Translations under genes and position numbers: made by a program
Shown: positions 35,120-43,173 of the stretch, piece after piece
Numbering within the stretch: position 1 is the stretch's first letter
Layout: every line of letters starts with the position of its first letter
The notes under the pieces: generated by a model
Databases searched by the model: none
The model's input: the letters and a program-made list of their open reading frames with translations, nothing else
What the model was told of the DNA's origin: nothing
From: Brachybacterium alimentarium
Lineage (GTDB): Bacteria > Actinomycetota > Actinomycetes > Actinomycetales > Dermabacteraceae
Reading direction: 5' to 3'
NCBI RefSeq assembly: GCF_002332425.1
Contig: NZ_NRGS01000014.1
Span: 1 to 64,000, forward strand
DNA: 64,000 bases

Positions 35120-37645
35120 CTACTTGCGCTTCTTGCCCCGCCTCTTGCGGCCAGAGCCGGCCGTGGCGCCCTTGCTGCGCGCGCTCCCGTCCTGGTCCTG
35201 AGAGCTCTGCGAGCGCGTGGACCGTGCGGTCTTCGAGGCCGCCAGGGGCTCGGCGCTCTCGTCCTCGACCTCCCAGTCCATCGCGTCCAGGCTGTCGGTG
35301 GGCTCCTCATCCGGGCGGGAGAACAGCGGCTTCGCGATCTCCCCCTCGCCGTCCTCGAGGTCGACCTCGGGAGCGGTCGCGGCAACCACCCAGCAGGTCA
35401 GCGCGATCACGAGCGCGACGACGGCGATGCCCCAGCGCAGGAAGGCGCTGGTGTCATCGGTGAACATGCCCGCGGCGGAGCTGACCATCAGCGCGGAGAC
35501 CAGCGAGCTGGTGAGCATGAGCGGGAGGGCCACGGAGCCGATCGCGGAGCGCAGCGCCGCGGTGAGCACCGCGCCGCCGAGCGCCCCGGAGTGGCCCCAG
35601 GAGCCCGCGCCGCCGTAGCGGCCGTGCCCGATGATGGCCGACGCACTGGCGAGCGTCGCCCCCGCGCCGAGCGACCACAGGCCGAGCGCCGCGGCGGACA
35701 GCACCGCGCCGAGGACGAAGCCGGGCAGGGCCGCAGGGCCCAGACCGAACGCCGCCACGAGCGGCATGGCGACCACCACGACCATGGCTGGCAGCGCGGC
35801 CCGGCGCACCGTCTCGGACAGCTCGTCGAAGTTCACGGCGCTGCGCTTCTCGAGGAAGGCCGCCCGGGTCTCGACCACCGCGGACGCCCCGAGCCGTCGG
35901 GACCCGTCCAGCAGGGAGGCGGTCACCAGCAGCACGGTGACCGCACCGAGGCCCACGCCGGCCAGCACCGGCAGCGAGAGGGGCGTGAGCGCGTGCAGCG
36001 CACGGTCCTCCCACAGGGTGGCGGCGCGGGGCGCGCCCTGCAGCGCGGTGACCACCGGCAGGAGGGCGGGCAGGGCGACGGCGGTGGCCGCCAGCAGCAG
36101 CACCGCACGAGGGCCGGTCGCGGAGCCCGCCGCGGCGTCCCGCAGACCGCGTTCGGTGCCCGGGCGGTCGGCGAGGGTCGCGGCCATCAGCGACCCGGCG
36201 CAGGAGACGCCCACCACGAGCGCTCCGAGCCCCACATGGACCAGGAGCAGCAGGGCGAGGCCGGGCACACCGGCGCTGAGCACGCTGAGCACCGCGGCGA
36301 CCAGCAGCAGCAGGGACAGGGCGCCGGCGGCGAGCAGCGCCGAGGAGCCCAGGCCCGCCAGGGTGCCCAGGGCGCCGCCGGTGCGACTGGTGCGGGCGGC
36401 GCGCAGCACGGTCCCGCCCTGACGGTTCCCGGTGCGATCCAGCAGGAGCAGCGCGGCCAGGGCGACCACCACGCCCAACCCCAGGGCTCCCGCCACGACC
36501 GTGCTCGGGGAGACGGTGTAGAGGCCGACGACGTCCAGGAGCGCGCTGGCGTCACGGGAGTCGTCGGTGTAGGAGACCATCTCGCCCATGTCCGCACCGG
36601 CCTGCTCGATCTGCGGCAGCAGCTGCTCCCGCGGGAGAGGGTCCGGGCCGGCCACGGCCTGATCGGTGAATGTCTCCATGCCCACCTGGGCGAAGCGCAG
36701 GTTCTTGTAGGCCGAGGGCAGCCACAGCGCGGCGGCGACGACCATCCCGATGCCGCCCAGCACGGCGGGGATCAGCCCGCCCAGGCGCAGGGCGCCGCGC
36801 TCCCGGCCGGCGTCGCCGAGGTGCGGGACGAGGGCGACCGCTCCGGCGGCGAGCATCGCCACGCCGAGACCGAGGAGCACCACCAGGATGCCCTCGCCGG
36901 CAAACACGGGGACTCCCAGCAGAATGCCCACGGCGGCGGCCGCCGTGGTGAGCGCGACCAGGTCGGCGCTGAGAGCGGCGCCGCGACGGTACATGCGGGC
37001 GGTGCGCAGGTGGGCGGCGCCGAGGTTCCCGGGGTCGTCGGCCTCGATCTCGTGCTCGTCGGTCCCCACCAGGACGCCCGCTGCGGAGGCGGCCGTGTCC
37101 AGCGGGGCGGCGGTCACGCGGATCGCGAGCGCCGAGATCGCGGCGCCGGCGGCCAGTGCCATGAGGGCCGAGGCCCCGGAGGCGTGCACGAACCACACCA
37201 GCACGACGACGGGGAGGATCGCGATGCCGAGCGCGCCGGTGACGGTCAGGGCGCCGAGCCGGGCGATCAGCGCGGGTCGACGCTCGGCATCCACCCCCAG
37301 CGCGGCCAGCTGCACGGCCAGTCCGCGCCAGGCGGCGAACGGACCGATCAGCAGACCCACCAGCATCATGGCCGAGCGCAGGATGCGATCGTCGGTCGAG
37401 CCGGGCACCAGGTACAGCAGCACCATCGCCGGCAGTCCGACCCAGAGCACCAGCGAGCCGGACGCGGTGAGCTGTCGGCCCAGCCGGCGCCCAAGGTCGT
37501 CGTCCACCTCGTCGGAGTCCTCGTCGCGCTGCAGGCGGCTGGGCACCACGGCCCCGGCCACGAGGGCGACGACGGCGAGGACACCGAGCACCAGGAGGGT
37601 CACGGCGATGTCATCGCCCAGGGGGAATTGCGTGATCAGGTCCAC
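35120..37645 (-). CDS. Membrane pyrophosphatase (HppA)-like protein lacking catalytic acidic motifs
   Basis: 841 residues with about 16 membrane segments and a Lys/Arg-rich C-terminal tail (GRKRRGKKRK). Its layout follows H+-pyrophosphatases. Residues 203-229 align without gaps to the canonical DDPRNPATIADNVGD segment: DDP and the closing ADL are kept, but the DNVGDNVGD aspartates become L, R and R. Residues 671-712 (GHGRYGGAGSWGHSG, then GGAVLTAALRS) align with the canonical GGKGSEAHKA region followed by GDTVGDPFKDT, again with Asp/Lys lost. 502-520 parallels the TDALDAVGNTTAAIGKG helix without its polar residues. It should not hydrolyse PPi; a structural, transport or regulatory role is possible. 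Single gene, 60 bases downstream of a thioredoxin-NHL gene. Confidence 0.65.
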   Translation of the reverse strand: MDLITQFPLGDDIAVTLLVLGVLAVVALVAGAVVPSRLQRDEDSDEVDDDLGRRLGRQLTASGSLVLWVGLPAMVLLYLVPGSTDDRILRSAMMLVGLLIGPFAAWRGLAVQLAALGVDAERRPALIARLGALTVTGALGIAILPVVVLVWFVHASGASALMALAAGAAISALAIRVTAAPLDTAASAAGVLVGTDEHEIEADDPGNLGAAHLRTARMYRRGAALSADLVALTTAAAAVGILLGVPVFAGEGILVVLLGLGVAMLAAGAVALVPHLGDAGRERGALRLGGLIPAVLGGIGMVVAAALWLPSAYKNLRFAQVGMETFTDQAVAGPDPLPREQLLPQIEQAGADMGEMVSYTDDSRDASALLDVVGLYTVSPSTVVAGALGLGVVVALAALLLLDRTGNRQGGTVLRAARTSRTGGALGTLAGLGSSALLAAGALSLLLLVAAVLSVLSAGVPGLALLLLVHVGLGALVVGVSCAGSLMAATLADRPGTERGLRDAAAGSATGPRAVLLLAATAVALPALLPVVTALQGAPRAATLWEDRALHALTPLSLPVLAGVGLGAVTVLLVTASLLDGSRRLGASAVVETRAAFLEKRSAVNFDELSETVRRAALPAMVVVVAMPLVAAFGLGPAALPGFVLGAVLSAAALGLWSLGAGATLASASAIIGHGRYGGAGSWGHSGALGGAVLTAALRSAIGSVALPLMLTSSLVSALMVSSAAGMFTDDTSAFLRWGIAVVALVIALTCWVVAATAPEVDLEDGEGEIAKPLFSRPDEEPTDSLDAMDWEVEDESAEPLAASKTARSTRSQSSQDQDGSARSKGATAGSGRKRRGKKRK

Positions 37646-37705
37646 TAGACAACTTCCGTCGTGGGGGCTCGCCGGACCGTCATGACGCCCCGGCGAGCGG
37701 GGCTA

Positions 37706-39646
37706 TCAGGCGAGCAGGGACAGATCCAGATGGGTCGGGGCGCCGTCGACGACGCGGATCGGCACACCCCAGTCCTGCTGGTGCATGTGGCAGGCGGGGA
37801 ACTCCACGGCCGGGTCCGCATCGCACGAGGCGGCGCGGGCGCTCACGTGGAGCACGCCCTCGGTATACGCGGGGTCCAGCTCGAGGGTGCGCTCGAGCGC
37901 GGTGTCCACTCCCCCGCCGACGGTGAGCATCGCCGAGGGTGTCGTGGAGACGGTGACCTGGGTGGACGGGCCGAGACTGTCATCGAGCTTGTGCCCCTCC
38001 GGCGGCGTGAACAGCACCCGCACCGTGAGCGGACCGGGACCGACCTCAGTGGTGGGTCGCTCGGAGCGCTGGGCGCCCTGGTCGATGACCCGCTCGGCGG
38101 CCTTGGCCACCGGCACCCAGGTGACGCGGTGCGCCCCGGATTCGACGACGATCAGCTGGCCGATCCCGTCCACCGGGGGGCCGACGATCGCGGCGGAGGG
38201 CTCGTCGAGATCGGTCGCGACGGTGACCACCGTGATCTCGGCGGTCACCTCCGGATCCTCCGCGTCGTGCTCCTCGACGATGCGGATGGCGCCGTTGTAC
38301 GTATCCGCGACGGCGATGCGTCCGTCGGGCAGAGCGGTGACCGCGAGCGGGTGCTGGAGGCGTGCGATGCCGTCCGGCCCGCCGGGGCCGTCCACGTGCC
38401 CGAAGTCGAACAGGCCCTGGCCCACCAGGGTGCGCACCTGCATGGTGTGGGGGTCCAGCACGCGCACAGCGGAGGTCTCGGAATCCGCGACCACGAGGCG
38501 ACCGTCGGGCATCTCGTCGATGCCGGAGGGCTGGGCCCACCAGGAGGTGACGACAGGTCCGTCGACCAGACCCTCCTGGGTCGTGCCCGCGAGCACCATG
38601 AGGGCGCCCGTGACAGGGTCGAAGGTCCACAGCTGGTGGATGCCGGCCATGGCGATCACGGCCCGGTTCAGGACATGGGACCAGGTGATGTCCCACGGCG
38701 TGGACAGCGAGTAGGAGCGCGCATCGCCCTCACCGCGGGGCAGCTCCTGCCCCTGCATCCACTGATCGCCGGTCCCTGCGACCGTCACCACCTCGGTGGC
38801 GGTGCGGGAGCGGAGCAGACGGTCCTGGCCCACCTTGACCCCGCGCAACAGATGGTTGGCGGTGTCGGTGACCAGGAGGTCGTAGCCCACCTCGGCGGCG
38901 ATCTCGTGCGGGAGGGCCAGCACACCGTTGGGCTCGGCGAACTGGACCGTCTCGGCATCGCCGTCGGTGTTCCCGCGGGTGCCGGTGCCGATGATCTCGT
39001 CGACGGTCTGGCCGTCGTTCTGGAAGACCACGAGGCGATGCTGACCGGCGTCGGAGACGACCAGGCGGCCGTCCGGCAGGGTGGTGAGCTTCGAGGGGAA
39101 GCGGAGGGTCTGCGGGGTGCGCTCGGCGAGCACCGTCGGGGCGGGCCCGCGGCGCAGAGAACCGTCGGTCTCGCCCTCGGCGACGAGACGGCCGATCAGC
39201 GCATCGAGGTTCGCGGCGTGGCCCTCGCCGGAGAGGTTCCCGGCGATGCGGCCGTGGGCGTCCAGCACCATGAGGGTGGGCCAGGCGCGGGCGCCGTACT
39301 CGGTCCACGTCTCCAGCTCGGGGTCATCGATGACGGGATGGGTGACCTCGTAGCGCTCGATGTTCGCGGCCAGGGCGTCCGGGTCCTTCTCGAACTCGAA
39401 CTTCGGGGAGTGCACGCCGATCACCACGAGCTCGTCGGCCCACTTCGCCTCGAGCGGGCGCAGCTCGTCGAGCACGTGCAGGCAGTTCACGCAGCAGAAC
39501 GTCCAGAAATCCAGCAGCACGATCTTGCCGCGCAGGGCTTCGAGGTCGAGGTCGGCGCCGCCCGTGTTCAACCATCCCCGGCCGCGCAGAGCGGATCCAT
39601 GGGCACGAGCAGTCAGAGGCGCAGAGGGATCTGGCGGTGTGGTCAT
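37706..39646 (-). CDS. Thioredoxin-like/NHL-repeat protein (NHLRC2-like)
   Basis: 646 residues. An N-terminal thioredoxin-like domain with 'LLDFWTFCCVNCLHVL' (CVNC redox motif, about 50) and 'ARAWPTLMVLD' (cis-Pro), then a six-bladed NHL beta-propeller (motifs such as 'LPDGRLVVSDAGQHRLVVF', 'PDGRIAVADTYNGAIRI') and a C-terminal beta domain. No signal peptide, so cytosolic. The architecture matches bacterial homologues of NHLRC2, whose role is unclear but redox-related. ATG at 39646 chosen because the thioredoxin domain follows; no good ribosome site is seen. Confidence 0.88.
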   Translation of the reverse strand: MTTPPDPSAPLTARAHGSALRGRGWLNTGGADLDLEALRGKIVLLDFWTFCCVNCLHVLDELRPLEAKWADELVVIGVHSPKFEFEKDPDALAANIERYEVTHPVIDDPELETWTEYGARAWPTLMVLDAHGRIAGNLSGEGHAANLDALIGRLVAEGETDGSLRRGPAPTVLAERTPQTLRFPSKLTTLPDGRLVVSDAGQHRLVVFQNDGQTVDEIIGTGTRGNTDGDAETVQFAEPNGVLALPHEIAAEVGYDLLVTDTANHLLRGVKVGQDRLLRSRTATEVVTVAGTGDQWMQGQELPRGEGDARSYSLSTPWDITWSHVLNRAVIAMAGIHQLWTFDPVTGALMVLAGTTQEGLVDGPVVTSWWAQPSGIDEMPDGRLVVADSETSAVRVLDPHTMQVRTLVGQGLFDFGHVDGPGGPDGIARLQHPLAVTALPDGRIAVADTYNGAIRIVEEHDAEDPEVTAEITVVTVATDLDEPSAAIVGPPVDGIGQLIVVESGAHRVTWVPVAKAAERVIDQGAQRSERPTTEVGPGPLTVRVLFTPPEGHKLDDSLGPSTQVTVSTTPSAMLTVGGGVDTALERTLELDPAYTEGVLHVSARAASCDADPAVEFPACHMHQQDWGVPIRVVDGAPTHLDLSLLA

Positions 39647-39809
39647 GAGGACCAGTGAACACTGCGCGCGGGTCCGCTGGCCAACTCGGGTGACATGCGC
39701 GGACAAACAGTCTCCGGCGCTGGGCCGTCCGCCCCGCACCGCCGGGACGCCTCGTGCCCCGTCACCGGACTCGTCACCGGCACGCTCACCAGCCCCGTCA
39801 CCGACGCGC

Positions 39810-40508
39810 TCACCAGGTGTCGATCCACGCGAGGAGGTCCGGGTCGGTGAGGTCGCTCAGGGCGAGATCCGCCGAGGGTGCCGGGTGCCCGGGGGCGGGC
39901 ACGGCGAGCAGTCTCAGACCGGCATCGCGCGCCGCGCGGGCACCCGTCTCGGAATCCTCCAGGGCGAGTGCCTCGGTCGGGTCGACGCCCAGCGCGCGGG
40001 CCGCCGCGGCGTACATGTCCGGTGCGGGCTTGGGATGCTCCACGGTGTCGGAGGCCTCGAGCACACGGAAGTGCTCGCGCAGCCCGCCGAGCATGAGCTT
40101 CTGGTCGAGCGACTCCAGCCACGAGTTGGAGGCGCAGCCCAGCGGCACCTTCGAGCCCGCCAGGCGCACGATCTCCTCCGCGCCGGGCATCAGACGGATC
40201 CCCGTGCCCAGCTCCCGATCGAACTCCCGGCGCAGATCGTCGATGATGACCTGCTCGTCCTGGTCGGCGCGCGAGGCGAGGATCTCCGCGGCCACCTCGA
40301 GGGTCGACCCGTGCAGCTCGATATCGTCGCTGGGCAGCAGCACGATTCCGTGAGCGGCGACGACGGTGTCCTGCGCGCGCTGCCACACGGTCTCGGTGTC
40401 CAGCAGCAGGCCGTCGCAGTCGAAGACCACCGCGCGGGGTGTCCAGTCGCCGAAGGCCTCCAGGAACCGGGAGGGGGCGGCGCCGCGTGAGGGTATCGCG
40501 GCGCTCAT
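39810..40508 (-). CDS. HAD-superfamily hydrolase (beta-phosphoglucomutase-like), copy 1
   Basis: 232 residues. Motif I 'VVFDCDGLLLDTE' (nucleophile Asp), motif II 'GCASNS', motif III Lys in 'HPKPAPDMY', motif IV 'ALEDSETG' give a complete subfamily I HAD with a cap after motif I. It probably acts on a phosphorylated sugar or small metabolite. Its ATG overlaps the stop of a paralogous HAD gene by four bases. Confidence 0.88.
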   Translation of the reverse strand: MSAAIPSRGAAPSRFLEAFGDWTPRAVVFDCDGLLLDTETVWQRAQDTVVAAHGIVLLPSDDIELHGSTLEVAAEILASRADQDEQVIIDDLRREFDRELGTGIRLMPGAEEIVRLAGSKVPLGCASNSWLESLDQKLMLGGLREHFRVLEASDTVEHPKPAPDMYAAAARALGVDPTEALALEDSETGARAARDAGLRLLAVPAPGHPAPSADLALSDLTDPDLLAWIDTW

Positions 40509-41215
40509 CGGAGGCTCTCCCAACCCGCGATCCAGGAGGTGAGCACGGGATCCGCGAGCGAGTCCAGACGACGCGGCGCGCGAGGCTCCTGACCAGGGAT
40601 GGAGGGGACGGCGATCAGCTGCAGTCCCGCGGCGAGCGCGGCCTCCGCCCCGGTCTCGGAGTCCTCGAAGCCCAGGCAGTCGGCCGGGTCCGCGCCGAGC
40701 GCCGCCGCCGCGGTGAGGTACATGTCGGGTGCCGGCTTGGGGGTGGCGACGTCCTCCACGGACACGGAGGCGTCGATGAGGTCCGTGATGCCGAGCGAGG
40801 CGAGCGTGGTGTCCAGCAGATCGCGCGGGGAGTTCGAGGCGACGGCGACGGGGCGCACGGCCGCGACCGCCCGCAGGGTCTCCAGCGCGCCGGGGATCGG
40901 GGCGATCTCGCCCCCGAGCGTCTGACGGTGCTCCTCGAGCAGCTCCTCCCCCACCGCGTAGGGGTCCTTGCCGACGGCTTCGCCGATGGTCACCACGACC
41001 GTCTCCACGGCGCGGCCGGTGATCGCCCGACGGGTCGCCGGGTCCAGCGTGGCCCCGTGGCGGGCGAGGTAACGGTCCTGCAGGGCGACCCAGTGCCCCT
41101 CGGTGTCCACCAGCAGGCCGTCGCAGTCGAAGATCGCTGCTGCCGGGGTCCACGCCGGAGGCCAGGTGTCCAGCGGCGAGGGCGGCAGGGGCAGGGGCGA
41201 GGTGTCGGTGCTCAT
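40505..41215 (-). CDS. HAD-superfamily hydrolase (beta-phosphoglucomutase-like), copy 2
   Basis: 236 residues, closely parallel to the downstream gene: 'AIFDCDGLLVDTE', 'VAVASNSPRDLL', 'TPKPAPDMYL', 'GFEDSETGAEAA'. The two are a diverged tandem duplication. ATG at 41215 has GGAG seven bases upstream. Confidence 0.88.
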   Translation of the reverse strand: MSTDTSPLPLPPSPLDTWPPAWTPAAAIFDCDGLLVDTEGHWVALQDRYLARHGATLDPATRRAITGRAVETVVVTIGEAVGKDPYAVGEELLEEHRQTLGGEIAPIPGALETLRAVAAVRPVAVASNSPRDLLDTTLASLGITDLIDASVSVEDVATPKPAPDMYLTAAAALGADPADCLGFEDSETGAEAALAAGLQLIAVPSIPGQEPRAPRRLDSLADPVLTSWIAGWESLR

Positions 41216-41621
41216 GATGGCTCCAGCGTATAGAGCGTTCCTCCATAGCGCCTGTTCCGCGCCAGTTCCGCGCTTGTTCCGCGCCAGGAGCCCGGTCCTC
41301 ACCAGCTCCGCACCGTGCCCATGCCGGTGGGCTGTGCGGAGGGTGGACCGGATGGCGGGAATCGTGCAGTCTCGCACCGTCGACGGACCCGCTGCGTCAC
41401 GGGCGGGCCGATAGTGACGAGCTCTGGCGATATCGCCACGTCACCTCACCACCGGCCCGCCCACGACAGGAACGACCGAAAACCACCGCCCGTGACAGGC
41501 ACGCTCGGGACCCACCGTCTATGACCGGCACGCTCGGGGACCACCGCCCATGACAGGCACGATCAGGACCCACCGCCCGGCGGGGGCCGTACTGGACCGC
41601 CACCGGCCGGTCACGGGGTGA
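41216..41621. other. 406-bp gene-free stretch
   Basis: No credible coding sequence on either strand. Left part: three GTTCCGCG(C/T) copies near 41249-41287. Right part: the 29-bp repeat array listed separately. The upstream part must hold the promoter of the HAD pair, but no convincing box is seen. Confidence 0.6.
41483..41580. repeat. 29-bp tandem repeat, just over three copies
   Basis: CCACCG begins units at 41483, 41512, 41541 and 41570, exactly 29 bases apart; units share a GACAGGCACG(C/A)TC core with few differences. There are no spacers, so it is a direct VNTR-type array. It ends about 40 bases from the stop of metY. Confidence 0.75.
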
Positions 41622-42920
41622 TCAGGCGGCGATCGCGGCGAAGCCCCGATCGAGATCGGCGAGGATGTCGTCGATGTGCTCGAGGCCCACAGAGAGGCGC
41701 ACGAAGCCGGGCTCGACGCCCGCGGCCTTCTGCTCGTCCTCGCTCAGCTGGGAGTGCGTGGTCGACGCCGGGTGGATCACCAGGCTGCGCACGTCGCCGA
41801 CGTTCGCGACGTTCGAATGCAGCTCGAGCGCGTCGACGAAGGCCGTGCCGGCCTCGACCCCGCCCTCGAGCACGAAGCCGAGCACGGAGCCGGCGCCGCG
41901 GGGCAGGTACTTCTGCGCCCGGTCGTAGAACGGCGAGTCCGGCAGGCCCGCGTAGGCCACCGAGGCCACACCGGGCTTGCCGACCAGGTAGTCGGCGACC
42001 TTCTTCGTGTTCTCCACGTGGCGCTCCATGCGCAGGTGCAGGGTCTCGATGCCCTGAGCGATGAGGAAGGCGTTGTGCGGAGAGATCGCCGGGCCCAGAT
42101 CGCGCAGCAGCGAGACCCGGGCGCGGATCGCGTACGGCGGCAGCGCGGGCGCGATCTGGCTGTAGACGATGCCGTTGTACGACGGGTCCGGCTCGTTGAA
42201 CAGCGGGAACTTCTCAGGGTCCGCGCCGAAGTCGAAGCGACCGCCGTCGACGATCACACCGCCGATGGCGGTGCCGTGCCCGCCCAGGAACTTGGTGGCC
42301 GAGTGCACGATGATGTCGGCCCCGTACTCGAGCGGGCGCAGCAGGAACGGGGAGGCGATCGTGTTGTCGACGATCAGCGGCACGCCAGCGTCGTGGGCGA
42401 TCGCGGAGACGCCCTCGACGTCGAGCACGTCCTGGCGCGGGTTGGGGATGGACTCGGCGAAGAACGCCTTGGTGTTCGGGCGGACGGCCGCCTTCCAGGA
42501 GTCCAGGGAGTCCGGATCCTCGACCCAGCTGGCCTCGATCCCCAGGCGCGGCAGGGTGTGCTTGAACAGGTTGTAGCTGCCGCCGTAGAGGCTCGGCGAG
42601 ACCACGATCGAGTCGCCGGCCTGCGCGAGGGTGAGGATCGACAGCGTGATCGCGCTCTGCCCGGAGGCGACCATGAGTGCGGCCACGCCGCCCTCGAGCG
42701 CTGCGACACGGTTCTCGACGACCTCGGTGGTGGGGTTGTTCAGCCGCGTGTAGATCGGGCCCAGCTCGGCGAGCGAGAAGCGATCCGCGGCGGCCTGTGC
42801 GCTGGGGAACACGAAGCTCGTGGTCTGGTGGATCGGCAGCGCGCGAGATCCGGTGGTCGGATCGGGGCTCTGGCCGGCGTGGATGGCGAGGGTCTCGAAC
42901 TTCGGGCTCTGCTCGGTCAT
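41622..42920 (-). CDS. metY: O-acetylhomoserine sulfhydrylase/aminocarboxypropyltransferase
   Basis: 432 residues. PLP-dependent Cys/Met metabolism enzyme that makes homocysteine from O-acetylhomoserine and sulfide. 'PIYTRLNNPTTEVVENRVAALEGG', 'ASGQSAI', 'VDNTIASPFLLRP' and the PLP lysine in 'HSATKFLGGHGT' are all present, plus the 'IHPASTTHSQL' loop. Length is typical of MetY. GAAGGAT precedes the ATG. No metX or metA lies next to it. Confidence 0.94.
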   Translation of the reverse strand: MTEQSPKFETLAIHAGQSPDPTTGSRALPIHQTTSFVFPSAQAAADRFSLAELGPIYTRLNNPTTEVVENRVAALEGGVAALMVASGQSAITLSILTLAQAGDSIVVSPSLYGGSYNLFKHTLPRLGIEASWVEDPDSLDSWKAAVRPNTKAFFAESIPNPRQDVLDVEGVSAIAHDAGVPLIVDNTIASPFLLRPLEYGADIIVHSATKFLGGHGTAIGGVIVDGGRFDFGADPEKFPLFNEPDPSYNGIVYSQIAPALPPYAIRARVSLLRDLGPAISPHNAFLIAQGIETLHLRMERHVENTKKVADYLVGKPGVASVAYAGLPDSPFYDRAQKYLPRGAGSVLGFVLEGGVEAGTAFVDALELHSNVANVGDVRSLVIHPASTTHSQLSEDEQKAAGVEPGFVRLSVGLEHIDDILADLDRGFAAIAA

Positions 42921-43173
42921 GGGGATCCTTCTCTCAGCGGGGGACCTCCCCAGAGTGGCCGATGCCCGTGGCAGTGGCGAGGACCATGAACCCGTGTGAC
43001 AGACGCCGAGAGAGGGCGTTCCGCAGGAGTCTCACCGTGGACACGCACCGAGTTCAGGATCGGGAACCGGGCGCCGGATCGGGAACCAGGCCCAGGGCCG
43101 GGATCCAGGTGCAGGTACGCGCACCAGCCGCAGGATCGGGAAATGGCCGCAAGGTTGGGCCTCAGCCGGGCGG

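Noticed and set aside
35591-37648. Long plus-strand frame opposite the pyrophosphatase-like gene
   Set aside because: Low-complexity Gly/Gln/Arg product; a shadow of the minus-strand membrane protein.
41483-41580. CRISPR array
   Set aside because: Repeats are directly adjacent with no spacers and no cas genes are nearby.
42921-43173. S-adenosylmethionine riboswitch upstream of metY
   Set aside because: I searched by eye for the conserved core and paired regions and found neither; only loose GATCGGGAA repeats are present.
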